A stretch of DNA of 64,000 bases from Microcoleus sp. AS-A8 (GCA_039962225.1 JAMPKV010000012.1:124001-188000); one strand, 5' to 3'; positions 16,365 to 26,483 are shown, numbered from the stretch's first letter. Notes: generated by a model not told the origin, from the letters alone. Translations and numbers: made by a program.

Positions 16365-17975
16365 CTATCTCCATACTTTGATAGTTCCGTCATCACTCGT
16401 ACTCACTAAGGTTTGACCATCCGGGCTGATAGCGATGGAACTGATCTCTGAAGGCTCTTCCAGGGTGTGCAGATGTTTGCCATCACTCAGATTCCAAAAT
16501 TTGATAGTTCCGTCATAACTTGCACTAACTAAGGTTTGACCATCCCGACTGATAACAACAGAACTCACACATTTTGAATGCCCCCTAAGGGTGTGGAGTT
16601 GTTTGCCAGTGTGTAGATTCCAGAAATTAATGGCTCCGTCCTGACTCCCACTGACTAAAGTCTGGCTATCTGGACTGATGGCAAGGGAATCAACAACGCT
16701 TGAATGCCCTTGGAGAATGTTTACCAGCTTGCCAGTGTGCAGATTCCACACTTTGATGGTTCGATCTTCTCTGAAGTTCGTTGTTCGCCCCAAACCACAA
16801 CTGACCAAGGTAAGACCATCTGGGCTGATGACAACGGAATTGATGCCGCTGGAATGTGCTTTGAGGGTGTTCACCTCCTCGCCATTGTGCAGATTCCACA
16901 CTCTGAGGGTTCCGTTCTCACTACCACTAACGAAGGTGTGACCATCTGAACTGATGGCGACAGACTTGATCGTTCCTGAAGACCTATAAAGGGTGCTTTT
17001 CTGTTCGCCAGTTGGCAATTTCCACAGAGCAATGATTCCGTTCCAATCGCCAGTAATTAAGGTCAGACCATCTGGGCTAACAGCGATGCACGAAATAGAG
17101 TCAGAACCTATTCTCAGAGTAGGCTGTCGTTTACCCGTGTACAGATTCCATAGTATGAATCCCTCACGTATACTGCCACAGATTAAAGTTTGACTATCCG
17201 GGCTAATCGTAACAGGATTTGTTCCATTCCACCCTAAATGTCCAGAGAAAATACACTGCAAAAATTGATATGGATTATATTCTTGTAATGCCTGCTGCGC
17301 TAACGGCTCTGAAGAAGCCCGAAGCTGCCAATAGACCGCTTGAGCTATGGATTGCGACTCATTCTTGAGAGCTTGAATCACCAAGTCTATGCCGGCTTGA
17401 CCATACTTCAAAGCCTCTTTGAGGGCAACGATTTTTGACTCAACCTCCGTACTTACCAAGCGCCGCTTCACACCTTCGAGTCCTCCCAAAACCACACTAC
17501 TCGCCAATGTTGGGTTTTGTCCCCCCAGAACTGCATCGTTGGATTGAGGCTGAGGCAACTTGACTTCTTCTACGGGTGGAGCGATCGGAACTTGCAAAGA
17601 CAGATCTTGAGCCTTACACTCCTCAGACGACGGATCTATGAACATACCCAGCAATATAGAATGACCAGCCTCAGCATTAACCTGAGACAGCATTTCGTCT
17701 TCTAGTGACGGAGAAATCGGGACTGGTCCAGATAAAGCTTCATGCTCATCATCGGACCACCCTATCATCTGTGACGGATCTAACGGATCTATAAGAACCA
17801 TGTCAAAACCCGCATCAATGTAGTCATCTGAATCGTTATCAAACGACTCTACACTGTGAGCTTCATTCGCTCTTTCAAGGGCGGCTAAGATAGCTGCATC
17901 TAATTCTGTTTCTGTCTCAATGGAGTCAGCTTGACGGATGGAGTTGTCGCTTGGCTGTTGAGTTGGTTCTTCCAT
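16365..17975 (-). CDS. WD40 protein with acidic N-terminus and HEAT-like segment, one seven-blade propeller
   Basis: 536 residues from ATG 17975. A longer frame (to 18137) would overlap the divergent gene and its extra residues look non-coding. Residues 1-170 are acidic and low complexity. Residues about 178-240 (ALKYGQAGIDLVIQALK, then QALQEYNPYQFLQ) match a HEAT-like segment that precedes WD repeats or GUN4 domains in cyanobacterial proteins. Residues about 245-536 hold seven WD repeats (ISPDGQTLVS...TIKVW), enough for one closed propeller. There is no catalytic domain, so it should be a protein-binding scaffold. Neighbouring repeats are very alike. Confidence 0.88.
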   Translation of the reverse strand: MEEPTQQPSDNSIRQADSIETETELDAAILAALERANEAHSVESFDNDSDDYIDAGFDMVLIDPLDPSQMIGWSDDEHEALSGPVPISPSLEDEMLSQVNAEAGHSILLGMFIDPSSEECKAQDLSLQVPIAPPVEEVKLPQPQSNDAVLGGQNPTLASSVVLGGLEGVKRRLVSTEVESKIVALKEALKYGQAGIDLVIQALKNESQSIAQAVYWQLRASSEPLAQQALQEYNPYQFLQCIFSGHLGWNGTNPVTISPDSQTLICGSIREGFILWNLYTGKRQPTLRIGSDSISCIAVSPDGLTLITGDWNGIIALWKLPTGEQKSTLYRSSGTIKSVAISSDGHTFVSGSENGTLRVWNLHNGEEVNTLKAHSSGINSVVISPDGLTLVSCGLGRTTNFREDRTIKVWNLHTGKLVNILQGHSSVVDSLAISPDSQTLVSGSQDGAINFWNLHTGKQLHTLRGHSKCVSSVVISRDGQTLVSASYDGTIKFWNLSDGKHLHTLEEPSEISSIAISPDGQTLVSTSDDGTIKVWR

Positions 17976-18113
17976 AGCACTGTGCTGTAAACCGCCATCA
18001 TTTATCCCAGTGATATCACAAGGTCTGATTAAACGGCTATAAAGCCATCCATTGAATGCCCAAGCCCCATGAAGCGTTTGATGTAGCATAATCGTTGGAC
18101 AGTGTACTGAAGT

Positions 18114-19601
18114 GTGAGAGTGTCCAGGCCAACTCAACCCTCAAAATTCTTGGAGCCAATCGATCGCACTGCAATCACCCTTATGCTAGTGCTGAGTTTG
18201 CTAATTGGCTTGGTGTTGTGGGGGGGCGATCGCACTCGACCTTATGTGCGGGAGTTTAGCTGGCAAAACCAACAAGTTGGGGTGGCAGATACCTTTTTCG
18301 TCCTCACCTTCAACCGTCCCATGGATCATGCCAGTGTGGAAGCCAACCTGCATATTGAGCCACCCCTACCAGGATTGTTGAGTTGGGCTGGACGGCGGTT
18401 GGTCTATACTTTATCCAATCCAGCGCCCTATGGAACAGCCTATCAAGTGGAATTGCAGAAGGCTCAGCAGATCATGGGGGAAGCTGGGAATCGGATGCAG
18501 CCGTTTGTTGGTCAATTTCGCACCCGCGATCGCGCTTTTGCCTACTTGGGTGTCGAGGGAGACGAAAAGGGACGGTTAATTCTCTACAATCTCACCCGTC
18601 AACAAAAAACACCGCTCACCCCCAAAAACTGGGTTGTGACAGACTTTAAACCTTACCCAACCGGCGATCGCATTTTATTTGCGGCTAGCGACTGGTCGAA
18701 TTATGGCCCCGGATTGTTTGAACAACAACTTTACACCGTCACCACGGGGTTGTCTGGGATGTCTGCAAGCCAACCCAACTCAACCCCAAAAGCTGGCAAC
18801 ATCCACCCAGTTATAGATAACTTAGACTATCAAAATCTCAAATTTGACCTGTCCCCCAATGGACAAATAATTGTCGTCTTTCGGGTGAATCGGCGTCATA
18901 TCGAGGACTCTGGACTCTGGGTACTGCGACCCGATGTGCCTTGGCAACCCCTGCTCAAACAGCCTGGAGGGGACTTTTTGATTACACCGGATAGTGCCGC
19001 GATCGCCAATTCCCAAGGAGAGGGGGTAGCGATATTACCCCTGACACCTCAGGCAAAACCCCTGGATTTTCTCCCGAAGTTTGATAAGGTACTCAGTTTT
19101 TCCAGCGATGGCGTCCGAGCCGCGATGCTAAAATCGAACAGCGATTTTACACAATCGCTGTTTCTGGTCACAAACCAGGGTGAACAGAAAGAACTCCTGA
19201 AGACGAACGGCGAATTGCTCAATTGTCAGTTCGACTCTACTGCCAAAAAGCTCTACTGCTTGATGATGCAGTTAGTACAGGGGAAAGAATACTCTCAACA
19301 ACTATCCCTGATGGGAATTGACTTAAAAACCTTTAAAGTTGAGCCACTGTTGGTACTGTCCAAGCCCTCGCAGATGGAGATGAGTGTATCACCCGATGGC
19401 TTGTCCCTGCTGTTTGATCAGGTTGTCACGAAAACAACACTGCCCTCACCAGAGGATTTAACCACAGAGGTTGGGTCTGCGATTACCACAAGTCGCCTCT
19501 TATTGCTGCCTCTGGTCAACAAAACACCACAATCCAAGACTAGCTCTGTTCCCTATCAAGAGCTACCTTTACGGGGTTTTCACCCTTACTGGTTACCTTG
19601 A
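18114..19601 (+). CDS. Membrane-anchored Ig-like (Big_5/SbsA) domain protein with propeller-like C-terminus
   Basis: 495 residues from GTG 18114. A membrane segment (about 21-41, TAITLMLVLSLLIGLVLW) anchors it with the bulk outside the cytosol. Residues about 55-145 look like a bacterial Ig-like SbsA domain (VLTFNRPMDHASVEANLHIEPP). The remainder has repeated 'SPNGQIIVVFR', 'SSDGVRAAML' and 'SPDGLSLLFD' blades, as in TolB-like propellers. Its function is unknown; it is a conserved cyanobacterial envelope protein type. It is divergent from the WD40 gene. Confidence 0.75.
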   Translation: MRVSRPTQPSKFLEPIDRTAITLMLVLSLLIGLVLWGGDRTRPYVREFSWQNQQVGVADTFFVLTFNRPMDHASVEANLHIEPPLPGLLSWAGRRLVYTLSNPAPYGTAYQVELQKAQQIMGEAGNRMQPFVGQFRTRDRAFAYLGVEGDEKGRLILYNLTRQQKTPLTPKNWVVTDFKPYPTGDRILFAASDWSNYGPGLFEQQLYTVTTGLSGMSASQPNSTPKAGNIHPVIDNLDYQNLKFDLSPNGQIIVVFRVNRRHIEDSGLWVLRPDVPWQPLLKQPGGDFLITPDSAAIANSQGEGVAILPLTPQAKPLDFLPKFDKVLSFSSDGVRAAMLKSNSDFTQSLFLVTNQGEQKELLKTNGELLNCQFDSTAKKLYCLMMQLVQGKEYSQQLSLMGIDLKTFKVEPLLVLSKPSQMEMSVSPDGLSLLFDQVVTKTTLPSPEDLTTEVGSAITTSRLLLLPLVNKTPQSKTSSVPYQELPLRGFHPYWLP

Positions 19602-19976
19602 TGGGGAACGATTGATGTTTTTCTATTGAGAGGCATAGTCGATTAAACGCTTTATCTTACCCGATTTGGCTGCGTTTATCTTGAAGAAAAACAATACTGG
19701 GTGTTTGACCCACAAAGGGCATTTTCTACTGACAGGGCGATCGCTGAGACCAGGATGTTAAGTTTTGGAGGCTTTGGTATTCACTCCAGCCCAAAACCTT
19801 CAGTGATTGGACAATTGTAAATCGTCATTTGGGATTAGTACACATTAGCAATTCGCTTGGCGACGCTCTGTGGTTCCCAATTCTTACTTATGTGAGAAAA
19901 TCCTGATTCGGCAATCCAAAATTCTTCCATGGGTTGATCGGCTCCTTAACACACACTGATCTAAGGCACTTTAATT
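19602..19976. other. Intergenic region before the amidase gene
   Basis: This 375-bp gap has no gene or RNA that I recognise. It contains a HIP1-like GGCGATCGCT and scattered AAAACC/TTGGGA words but no clear hairpin or T-tract. It probably holds the amidase promoter. Confidence 0.4.
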
Positions 19977-21020
19977 GTGAAATTTCACTGGTTATTGCCC
20001 AGTTTTTTGGGCTTTTTTCTGCTCTCCTCTCCGGCTTATGCGCGTCAACTGCTCAATTGGCGTTTTGAAGCCAATCAGAATCGATTGACCTTTATCACAG
20101 ACGAAGGGGTTCAACCCAAGGCACAACTCATTAGCAATCCCACACGTCTGGTGATTGATTTGCCCGGTATTATGATGGAACGCTCAACAGTCGATCAGCT
20201 AGTCGGAGGGGCAATTCGCTCGGTGCGAGTCGGACAGGTTGACAACAATACAACACGTTTGGTGGTTGAACTCAATCCGGGTTACACTCTCAACCCTCAA
20301 CGCGTGCAATTTCGGGGAATTTCTTCTAATCAATGGATGGTGCAATTACCGATACCACAACCGGTAGCTCAATTACCCAATTCAATTTCCCCACCGCTAG
20401 AGATTCCTGTACCGTCGCCGGCGGTAAGTCGTCCCACCGTCAACTATCCCCAGGTTCCTCGGGGGCGATTAGTCGTGATGATTGATCCGGGGCATGGGGG
20501 TAAAGATTCTGGAGCGATTGGATTGGGTGGGATACAAGAGAAAGATGTTATCCTGCCGATCTCACAACGAGTCGCCGCGATTTTGGAGCAACAGGGTATC
20601 CACGCTATTTTGACGCGATCAAGTGATTATTTCGTAGACTTGGCTCCGAGGGTGGAAATGGCGAAACGGCAGAATGCTGACTTATTTGTCAGCATTCACG
20701 CCAATTCCATCGATAATCGTCCAGATGTCAATGGATTGGAAACCTATTATTTTGATCGCGGTGAGCGTCTCGCTCAAACCATCCACAACAGTATTTTGCA
20801 AAGTCTTGATATTAAAGATCGCAGAGTACGACGAGCAAGATTTTACGTCCTCAGGAATAATCCCATGCCGGCAGTTTTAGTCGAAGTGGGTTTTGTCACA
20901 GGTGTTGAAGATGCACCCAGACTCGGCACCGCTGCATACGAGAACCAAATGGCACAAGCGATCGCCAATGGCATCCTCCAGTACATTCAGCAAAATCAGT
21001 ATGTTGGGGGGTTGCATTAA
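19977..21020 (+). CDS. N-acetylmuramoyl-L-alanine amidase (AMIN + amidase_3)
   Basis: 347 residues from GTG 19977. A signal peptide ends at AYA (residue 22), so it is periplasmic. An AMIN domain (about 25-125) binds envelope components. The amidase_3 domain (about 165-340) has the zinc ligands H173 (DPGHGG), E188 and H241 (SIHANS), and the catalytic E303 (LVEVGF). It cleaves the amide between MurNAc and the stem peptide, as AmiC enzymes do in cell separation and septal pore formation in filamentous cyanobacteria. It converges on, and overlaps by 4 bp, a DUF389 remnant. Confidence 0.94.
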   Translation: MKFHWLLPSFLGFFLLSSPAYARQLLNWRFEANQNRLTFITDEGVQPKAQLISNPTRLVIDLPGIMMERSTVDQLVGGAIRSVRVGQVDNNTTRLVVELNPGYTLNPQRVQFRGISSNQWMVQLPIPQPVAQLPNSISPPLEIPVPSPAVSRPTVNYPQVPRGRLVVMIDPGHGGKDSGAIGLGGIQEKDVILPISQRVAAILEQQGIHAILTRSSDYFVDLAPRVEMAKRQNADLFVSIHANSIDNRPDVNGLETYYFDRGERLAQTIHNSILQSLDIKDRRVRRARFYVLRNNPMPAVLVEVGFVTGVEDAPRLGTAAYENQMAQAIANGILQYIQQNQYVGGLH

Positions 21021-21439
21021 ACAAGGGCGATCGCTATCAGCATACTGAAAAACGTAATCAATCCTGCTAAATTCAGGCAGATCAAGTTAGTTAGTAATAA
21101 CAACATTGACCCTACAGCGACTTGCCAATGACCTGAGCCAATCCACAGTCCGAATGTCACCAAAGGCGGGAGTAAAGTCACTGCTACCATAACTCCCACA
21201 ATGGCGTTCGTGACTCCGGGTGTGAGTGAGAGTGCGCCTGCCATGCCTGAAGCGAAAGCCAGGATAAGGTCTGAGCCACTCACTCTTGTCCTGGAGGCAA
21301 TTTCAGGAATCTTTGGGTTGACTGTGAAAAAATATCCGATTACGACAGACAAAGACAAAGCAATAGAGATACCAACAGCACCAATTCTTACAGCCCGACG
21401 CGAGATTTTGATAATTGCATAACTGAGTCTGCCAAATCT
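21017..21439 (-). pseudogene. Truncated DUF389 membrane protein (5' part missing)
   Basis: The frame encodes the C-terminal part of a DUF389 integral membrane protein (SGSDLILAFASGMAGALSL, TPGVTNAIVGVMVAVTLLPP, TNLICLNLAGLITFF). Family members are much longer and carry N-terminal membrane helices that are absent here. Only a TTG at 21358 is available as a start; the frame is open back to a TAG at 21442-21440 with no ATG. I infer a remnant whose 5' end was deleted, though a short functional protein is not excluded. Confidence 0.65.
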
Positions 21440-21442
21440 CTA

Positions 21443-21790
21443 TTAAGGAATAGTCTTGGAGTAATTATGGTACTTTATGGGCGTCTTCATCAGGAAGGAA
21501 TACTTCAATCAGATGTAAGTTCATAGATATTAGGATTAGGTACAAATAAACGCCAACATGTTAATAAATGTTAAGAGTTTAAAACTCTCTTCCCTTCTGC
21601 TTACTCCTGTGGAGAACGCGGCGCGAACTGCCTTTTTCCTTCCGCCTTGCCTCAATGACAAATATTAATGCCAACCTACTTAGCAGCCTGGGCTCCTGAC
21701 TACCTTTACTACATACTGTTGGAATAAAGCTTAGATTTCACCAACGAGTGCCAAGACGCTGTTCACTTAAAAAAGTGCAGGTGCATCAAA
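21443..21790. other. Upstream region of the TIR-WD40 gene
   Basis: About 350 bp separates the DUF389 remnant from the TIR gene. It holds a perfect 15-nt palindrome at 21574-21588 and a 39-nt dispersed repeat (21644-21682) that recurs near 62.85 kb. No gene is recognised. The promoter of the TIR gene should be here. Confidence 0.5.
21574..21588. promoter_or_regulatory. Palindrome upstream of the TIR-WD40 gene, possible operator
   Basis: AGAGTTT-A-AAACTCT is a perfect inverted repeat with a one-base centre, about 200 bp before the ATG. Its short length and AT-rich form fit a dimeric repressor site. No repressor gene is adjacent, so the role is only suggested. Confidence 0.3.
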
Positions 21791-24700
21791 ATGAATAATT
21801 TGTTCGATGCTTTCATTTCCTACGGACGAGCAGATAGCCTAGCTTTCGGAAGAACACTTTATGAGCAATTGCTCAAAGTTGGGCTTAAGATTTGGTTTGA
21901 CCAGAACGACATCCCTCTTGGGGTAGATTTCCAAAATCAGATTGATGATGGGATTGAGAAGGCACAGAATTTTCTGTTTATTATTGCACCGCATTCGGTG
22001 AATTCACCCTATTGCCTGAAAGAAATTGAGTTAGCGATTAAGCGTAATAAACGGATTATTCCCTTATTGCACGTCGAGCAAATTAGTCGGGAAACCTGGC
22101 AGCAGAGATTCCCCCTTGGTACAGATGAAGAGTGGGAAGCATATAAAGCGAAAGGGAAACATACGGTTTTTCAGAATATGCATCCGACGATTGGCAAGAT
22201 TAACTGGGTGTATTTTCGAGAGGGAATTGATGATTTTGAGAAGTCTTTTGCCGGCTTAATTGATTTGCTCCGTAGGAATGCTGATTATGTGGAACAGCAT
22301 ACGCGGTTCTTAGCCAAGGCGTTGGAGTGGGAGAGGCATCAAAAACAAACAAACTGCTTGTTAATTGGTGAAGAAAAACAACAGGCAGAAGCTTGGTTGA
22401 AGATACGATTTAAAGATGAGCAACCCCCTTGTCTTCCCACTGACTTGCATTGCGAATACATTACCGAAAGTATCAAGAATGCTAACAACTTGATGACTCA
22501 GGTGTTTATCTCCTATGCCGATGAGGATAGGGCGACGATGGAGAAGATTCGCAACAGTTTGAGGCGGGAAAGTATTACGGTTTGGACGAATACAACCGAT
22601 ATTCAAACGGGGGAAGCATTTGAGGAGGCGATGAAGCGGGGGATTGAACAGGCGGATAATGTGGTTTATTTGCTTTCGCCTGACTCGGTAAAGTCTTATT
22701 TTGCTCGGAAAGAATTAGATTATGCTTTATCGCTGAATAAACGGATTATACCAGTTTTAGTGCGAAAAATATCATCAGAATCGATACCGAATGTACTTCA
22801 GAATTTGCACTATATTGACCTGACGGACAATGTTTTGGAAGAAGATTATCATCTTGATGAAAGCCAACTGTTGAGGATTTTGCGGCAGGATGAGGCTTAC
22901 TATAACGAGCATAAAGTTTTGCTGACCAAAGCGCTGAAGTGGAAGCGGCAACACGAGAATCCGAGTATTCTGTTGCGAGGGTATAACCTGCGGAGTGCCC
23001 AGTCTTGGTTGAAGGTGGCAAATAAGAGAACTCAGCATCCGCCGATACCGTTAATTGAAGAATTTATTGGTGAAAGTTTGCGGCAACCGCCTGCAATATC
23101 ATTGGATGTATTTATTTCTTATTCTCGTGCGGATGCGGACTTTGCCCGGAAGCTGAATGATGAACTGCAACTTCAGGGGAAAACGACGTGGTTTGACCAA
23201 GAAAGTATTGCATCGGGGGCGGATTTTGCCCAGGAGATTAAACAGGGAATTAATGCTTGCGATAACTTTTTGTTTATTCTCTCGCCCCGTTCTGTGAATT
23301 CGCCCTATTGTGCTGAAGAGGTGCAGTATGCAGCGCAGTTGAATAAGCGGTTTGTGACGGTGCTGCATCGGCAGGTGAATTCAGATGAGCTGCATCCGCA
23401 CTTAAGGAAGGTTCAGTGGATTGATTTTAATCAGAATGAGCGGGATTTTAATGCCAATTTCAATCAATTGGTGAGAACTCTCGATACAGATCGGGAACAC
23501 GTTCATAGTCATACGAAATGGTTGCAAAGAGCAATTGAATGGGACTCCAAAGGTAAAAGTGCTGATTTGCTATTGCGGGGCAGTGAATTTGCGATCGCTC
23601 AAAACTGGTTGCAGCAAGCGGAGCAACAAAAGAAACAACCCGCCACAACTCCTTTGCAGAAGGAATACATTCTTGAAAGTGGAAATGCGATCGCAATCGC
23701 ACTCAAGAAAGAAAAACGTCAGGTTATTATCTTAAGGTCGCTGCTGGGTGTAATGAGTGTGGCACTCGTAGCCGTTGCAGGCTTAGGTTGGCAGGCGTAT
23801 CGGCAAGAGAAGGAAGCAAAACAACTTTTGAAAGGCCAAGTCTATGCCTTGACTCGATACTCAGAAGCTCTCATTGCCTCAAATCAAGAGTTTGATGCTC
23901 TGATTGAAGGCATTAGAGCAGGAACGCAACTGTCAGAGCAGCCCGATAAAAGAGAATTGGACTTATGGGAGCGGGTAGAGAAAGCGTTACGGGCAGCACT
24001 TAACGATCGCAAAGAATTTAACCGTCTGGGAGAAGACAATACTACTGTCAGTGTCAGCCCAGACAATGAAACAATTGCTACTGTCAGTAAAAATGGGGAA
24101 GTTAAACTTTGGAATTTCCAAGGTAAGACTTTCAAAACCCTTCCTCACAAGGGAGAGGTTACAGACATCTTTTTCAGTCCCGACGATGGTAAGACAATTG
24201 CCACTCTCAGCGAGGATAAGACAGTTAAGCTTTGGAACAAGGACCGCAAAGAACTTGGACGTGTGCCAGAGCAGGCAGTTTCGTTCGTGGAGTTTAGTCC
24301 TGACGGTAAGCTGATTGCTACCTATAGCGGGGACTTCAACAACAGCACAGTCAAGCTCTGGAAACTTGATGGAGAGAAATTCAATCGCTTCAATCCCTTC
24401 CCCTCTGGCGAGAAGTTCAACTATCTTACATTCAGCGACGACGGCAAGTTGATTGTTACCTTCAATAGTGGCAATGAGGGAAATACAACTGTCAAATTTT
24501 GGAAACTTGATGGAGAGAAACTCAATCGCTTCAATCCCTTCCCCTCTAGCGAGAAGTTTGATTCCCTGATATTCAGCCGCAACGGCAAGTTGATTGCCAC
24601 TTATAGTGCGAGTGGAGACGGCAGCGGCAAACTCTGGAGTATGGAGGGGAAGCAATTCAAACGCTTGCTCTTTAACGAGAAGTTTGATTTCGTGAAATTC

Positions 24701-26332
24701 AGCCGTGACACCAAGCTGATTGCTACCTATAGAGGGAATTTTCCCAACCGGGTGGGCAAACTTTGGAGCGTTGCGGGGAAACAGCTCAAACCTTTGCTCC
24801 CTAATGAGACGTTCAATTACTTAGAATTCAGCCCCGACAGTAAGTTGATAGCAACCGTCAGTGGGGATAGGGACAACAAGACGGTCAAACTCTGGAACCT
24901 TAATAGTAAAGAACCCAAAATCTTATCTCGTAACGCTGAGAACCGGAAAGTCTGGTTCAGTCCTGACAGCAAGATAATTGCTACTGCTAATCAAGATAAT
25001 ACTGTCCAACTCTGGAACCAAAATGGAGATGAACTTCAAACCCTTCATTCAGGTACTTCAGTGGATAGGGTTCACTTTAGCTCAGAAGGCGATGCGGTAA
25101 GCGCAGCTATGCCCAAAGGGCTTATCGCAACGTTGAGTTTGGACAACACAGTCAAACTGTGGAGTTTTGATAGCAGAGAACGCAGAGTTCTGAGTGATGC
25201 TGATACTCCAGTTTATGATGTCAGCTTTAGCCCCGATGGCAAACTAATTGCCACTTATAGTGGCAGTGGGAACAACAGGATAATCAATCTCCGCAGCATT
25301 GAGGGGAAACAACTCAAACCCTTACTCCCTAACGAGAAGTTTGATTCCTTGATATTGGGGTCTGATAGTAAGCTGATTAGCACCTATAGTTCGGGAGGTA
25401 ACAAAACAGGTAAACTTTGGAGCGTTGAGGGGAAGCAACTCAAACGTTTGCTCCCTAACGAGACGTTCGATTACTCCTATTTCAGCCCTAATGGCAAGCT
25501 AATTGTCACCTTTAGTTGGAGTGGGAACAACAGAACTTATAAGCTTTGGAGCCTTGAGGGGAATCAGCTCAAACGCTTTCTCCCTAACGAGACGTTCAAT
25601 GACGTGAGCTTTAGCGACTCTGACAGTGAGCTAGTTGCCACCTATCGTAAGGATGGGGACAACAGCACAGTCAAGCTCTGGAGCACTGACGGGAAGCCAC
25701 TAAAGCACTTTACCGTCAAAGAGCAGTTCGATAGTTTAGAAGTGAGTCCTGATGGCAGGTTAATTGCCACTGAGCCGCCGAGCGAAAGCAACAGCACGGT
25801 CAAGTTTTGGAGCGTTGATGGGAAGCCGATTCAACTCTTGCCTGCTAACGAGAAGATCGATCATCTGCAATTTAGCCTCGACAGCAAGTTGATTGCTACC
25901 TTCCGTGGGAATGGGGACAGCAGTACAGTTAAATTCTGGAAACTTGAAGGTCAGGAACCCCGAAACCTGCTAACGGTGAGTAACGTTCGAGGCTACAATG
26001 TGAAATTCAGTCCTGACAACAAGACAATTGCTGCCGCCGTCGGCAACAATAGGGTCCAACTCTGGAGTCAAGAAGGCAAAGAACTCGCTACTCTTAAACT
26101 AAACAGCTCGATCGCCGATCTAAGTTTTAGCCCCGACGGCAAGATACTCGCTATTGCCACTGCTGACAACAAGGTAACTGTGTGGTACTTGAATCTGAAT
26201 CAATGGATAAGTCAGTCACACAAAAGACTTGAGGAGCTTGTGGAGCAAGCGTGTCAGGAAGTGGGGAATTATCTCAACAATAGCGCTCCTGAGAGCGATC
26301 GCACTCTCTGCGACGGCATTGGCGAGAAGTGA
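21791..26332 (+). CDS. Triple-TIR, membrane-anchored WD40 protein
   Basis: 1513 residues. Three TIR domains start near residues 4, 235 and 438 (FDAFISYGRAD, QVFISYADED, DVFISYSRAD). Each keeps a Glu in the helix-C region (SPYCLKEIE, ARKELDY, SPYCAEEVQ), the place of the NADase Glu in TIR enzymes. Each is followed by a similar helical linker (ALEWERH, ALKWKRQ, AIEWDSK). A membrane segment (about 646-668) precedes about 17 WD40 blades (about 745-1475), some very similar to each other. One blade has Trp changed to Arg (NLRSI). The protein looks like a self-contained sensor-effector; TIR domains in bacterial immunity degrade NAD+. The defence role is inferred. Confidence 0.93.
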   Translation: MNNLFDAFISYGRADSLAFGRTLYEQLLKVGLKIWFDQNDIPLGVDFQNQIDDGIEKAQNFLFIIAPHSVNSPYCLKEIELAIKRNKRIIPLLHVEQISRETWQQRFPLGTDEEWEAYKAKGKHTVFQNMHPTIGKINWVYFREGIDDFEKSFAGLIDLLRRNADYVEQHTRFLAKALEWERHQKQTNCLLIGEEKQQAEAWLKIRFKDEQPPCLPTDLHCEYITESIKNANNLMTQVFISYADEDRATMEKIRNSLRRESITVWTNTTDIQTGEAFEEAMKRGIEQADNVVYLLSPDSVKSYFARKELDYALSLNKRIIPVLVRKISSESIPNVLQNLHYIDLTDNVLEEDYHLDESQLLRILRQDEAYYNEHKVLLTKALKWKRQHENPSILLRGYNLRSAQSWLKVANKRTQHPPIPLIEEFIGESLRQPPAISLDVFISYSRADADFARKLNDELQLQGKTTWFDQESIASGADFAQEIKQGINACDNFLFILSPRSVNSPYCAEEVQYAAQLNKRFVTVLHRQVNSDELHPHLRKVQWIDFNQNERDFNANFNQLVRTLDTDREHVHSHTKWLQRAIEWDSKGKSADLLLRGSEFAIAQNWLQQAEQQKKQPATTPLQKEYILESGNAIAIALKKEKRQVIILRSLLGVMSVALVAVAGLGWQAYRQEKEAKQLLKGQVYALTRYSEALIASNQEFDALIEGIRAGTQLSEQPDKRELDLWERVEKALRAALNDRKEFNRLGEDNTTVSVSPDNETIATVSKNGEVKLWNFQGKTFKTLPHKGEVTDIFFSPDDGKTIATLSEDKTVKLWNKDRKELGRVPEQAVSFVEFSPDGKLIATYSGDFNNSTVKLWKLDGEKFNRFNPFPSGEKFNYLTFSDDGKLIVTFNSGNEGNTTVKFWKLDGEKLNRFNPFPSSEKFDSLIFSRNGKLIATYSASGDGSGKLWSMEGKQFKRLLFNEKFDFVKFSRDTKLIATYRGNFPNRVGKLWSVAGKQLKPLLPNETFNYLEFSPDSKLIATVSGDRDNKTVKLWNLNSKEPKILSRNAENRKVWFSPDSKIIATANQDNTVQLWNQNGDELQTLHSGTSVDRVHFSSEGDAVSAAMPKGLIATLSLDNTVKLWSFDSRERRVLSDADTPVYDVSFSPDGKLIATYSGSGNNRIINLRSIEGKQLKPLLPNEKFDSLILGSDSKLISTYSSGGNKTGKLWSVEGKQLKRLLPNETFDYSYFSPNGKLIVTFSWSGNNRTYKLWSLEGNQLKRFLPNETFNDVSFSDSDSELVATYRKDGDNSTVKLWSTDGKPLKHFTVKEQFDSLEVSPDGRLIATEPPSESNSTVKFWSVDGKPIQLLPANEKIDHLQFSLDSKLIATFRGNGDSSTVKFWKLEGQEPRNLLTVSNVRGYNVKFSPDNKTIAAAVGNNRVQLWSQEGKELATLKLNSSIADLSFSPDGKILAIATADNKVTVWYLNLNQWISQSHKRLEELVEQACQEVGNYLNNSAPESDRTLCDGIGEK
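25094..25128 (+). repeat. Palindromic repeat inserted in frame within the WD40 region
   Basis: GCGGTAAGC (25094-25102) and GCTTATCGC (25120-25128) form inverted arms (one mismatch) around GCAGCTATGCCCAAAGG, a known type of cyanobacterial dispersed repeat. In the protein it adds about nine residues (AVSAAMPKG) between FSSEGD and LIATLSLDN, where other blades run straight from SPDGK to LIAT. Confidence 0.75.
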
Positions 26333-26483
26333 GTCGGGCAAAACACACCATATCGAACGAGGTTCGGTTTTGTCGCGAGAAAAGCGATCGCTCTTACAGT
26401 CGCGGTATTGCTAGGGCGCTGACGGGGGATAAACAAGGCTTGCTCTGTGCTAACTTGGACTGACTCAATCAGTCTCCAGATAG

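Noticed and set aside
16678-17193. Several plus-strand frames within the WD40 gene
   Set aside because: They are antisense to the repeated blades; repeat periodicity keeps them open by chance.
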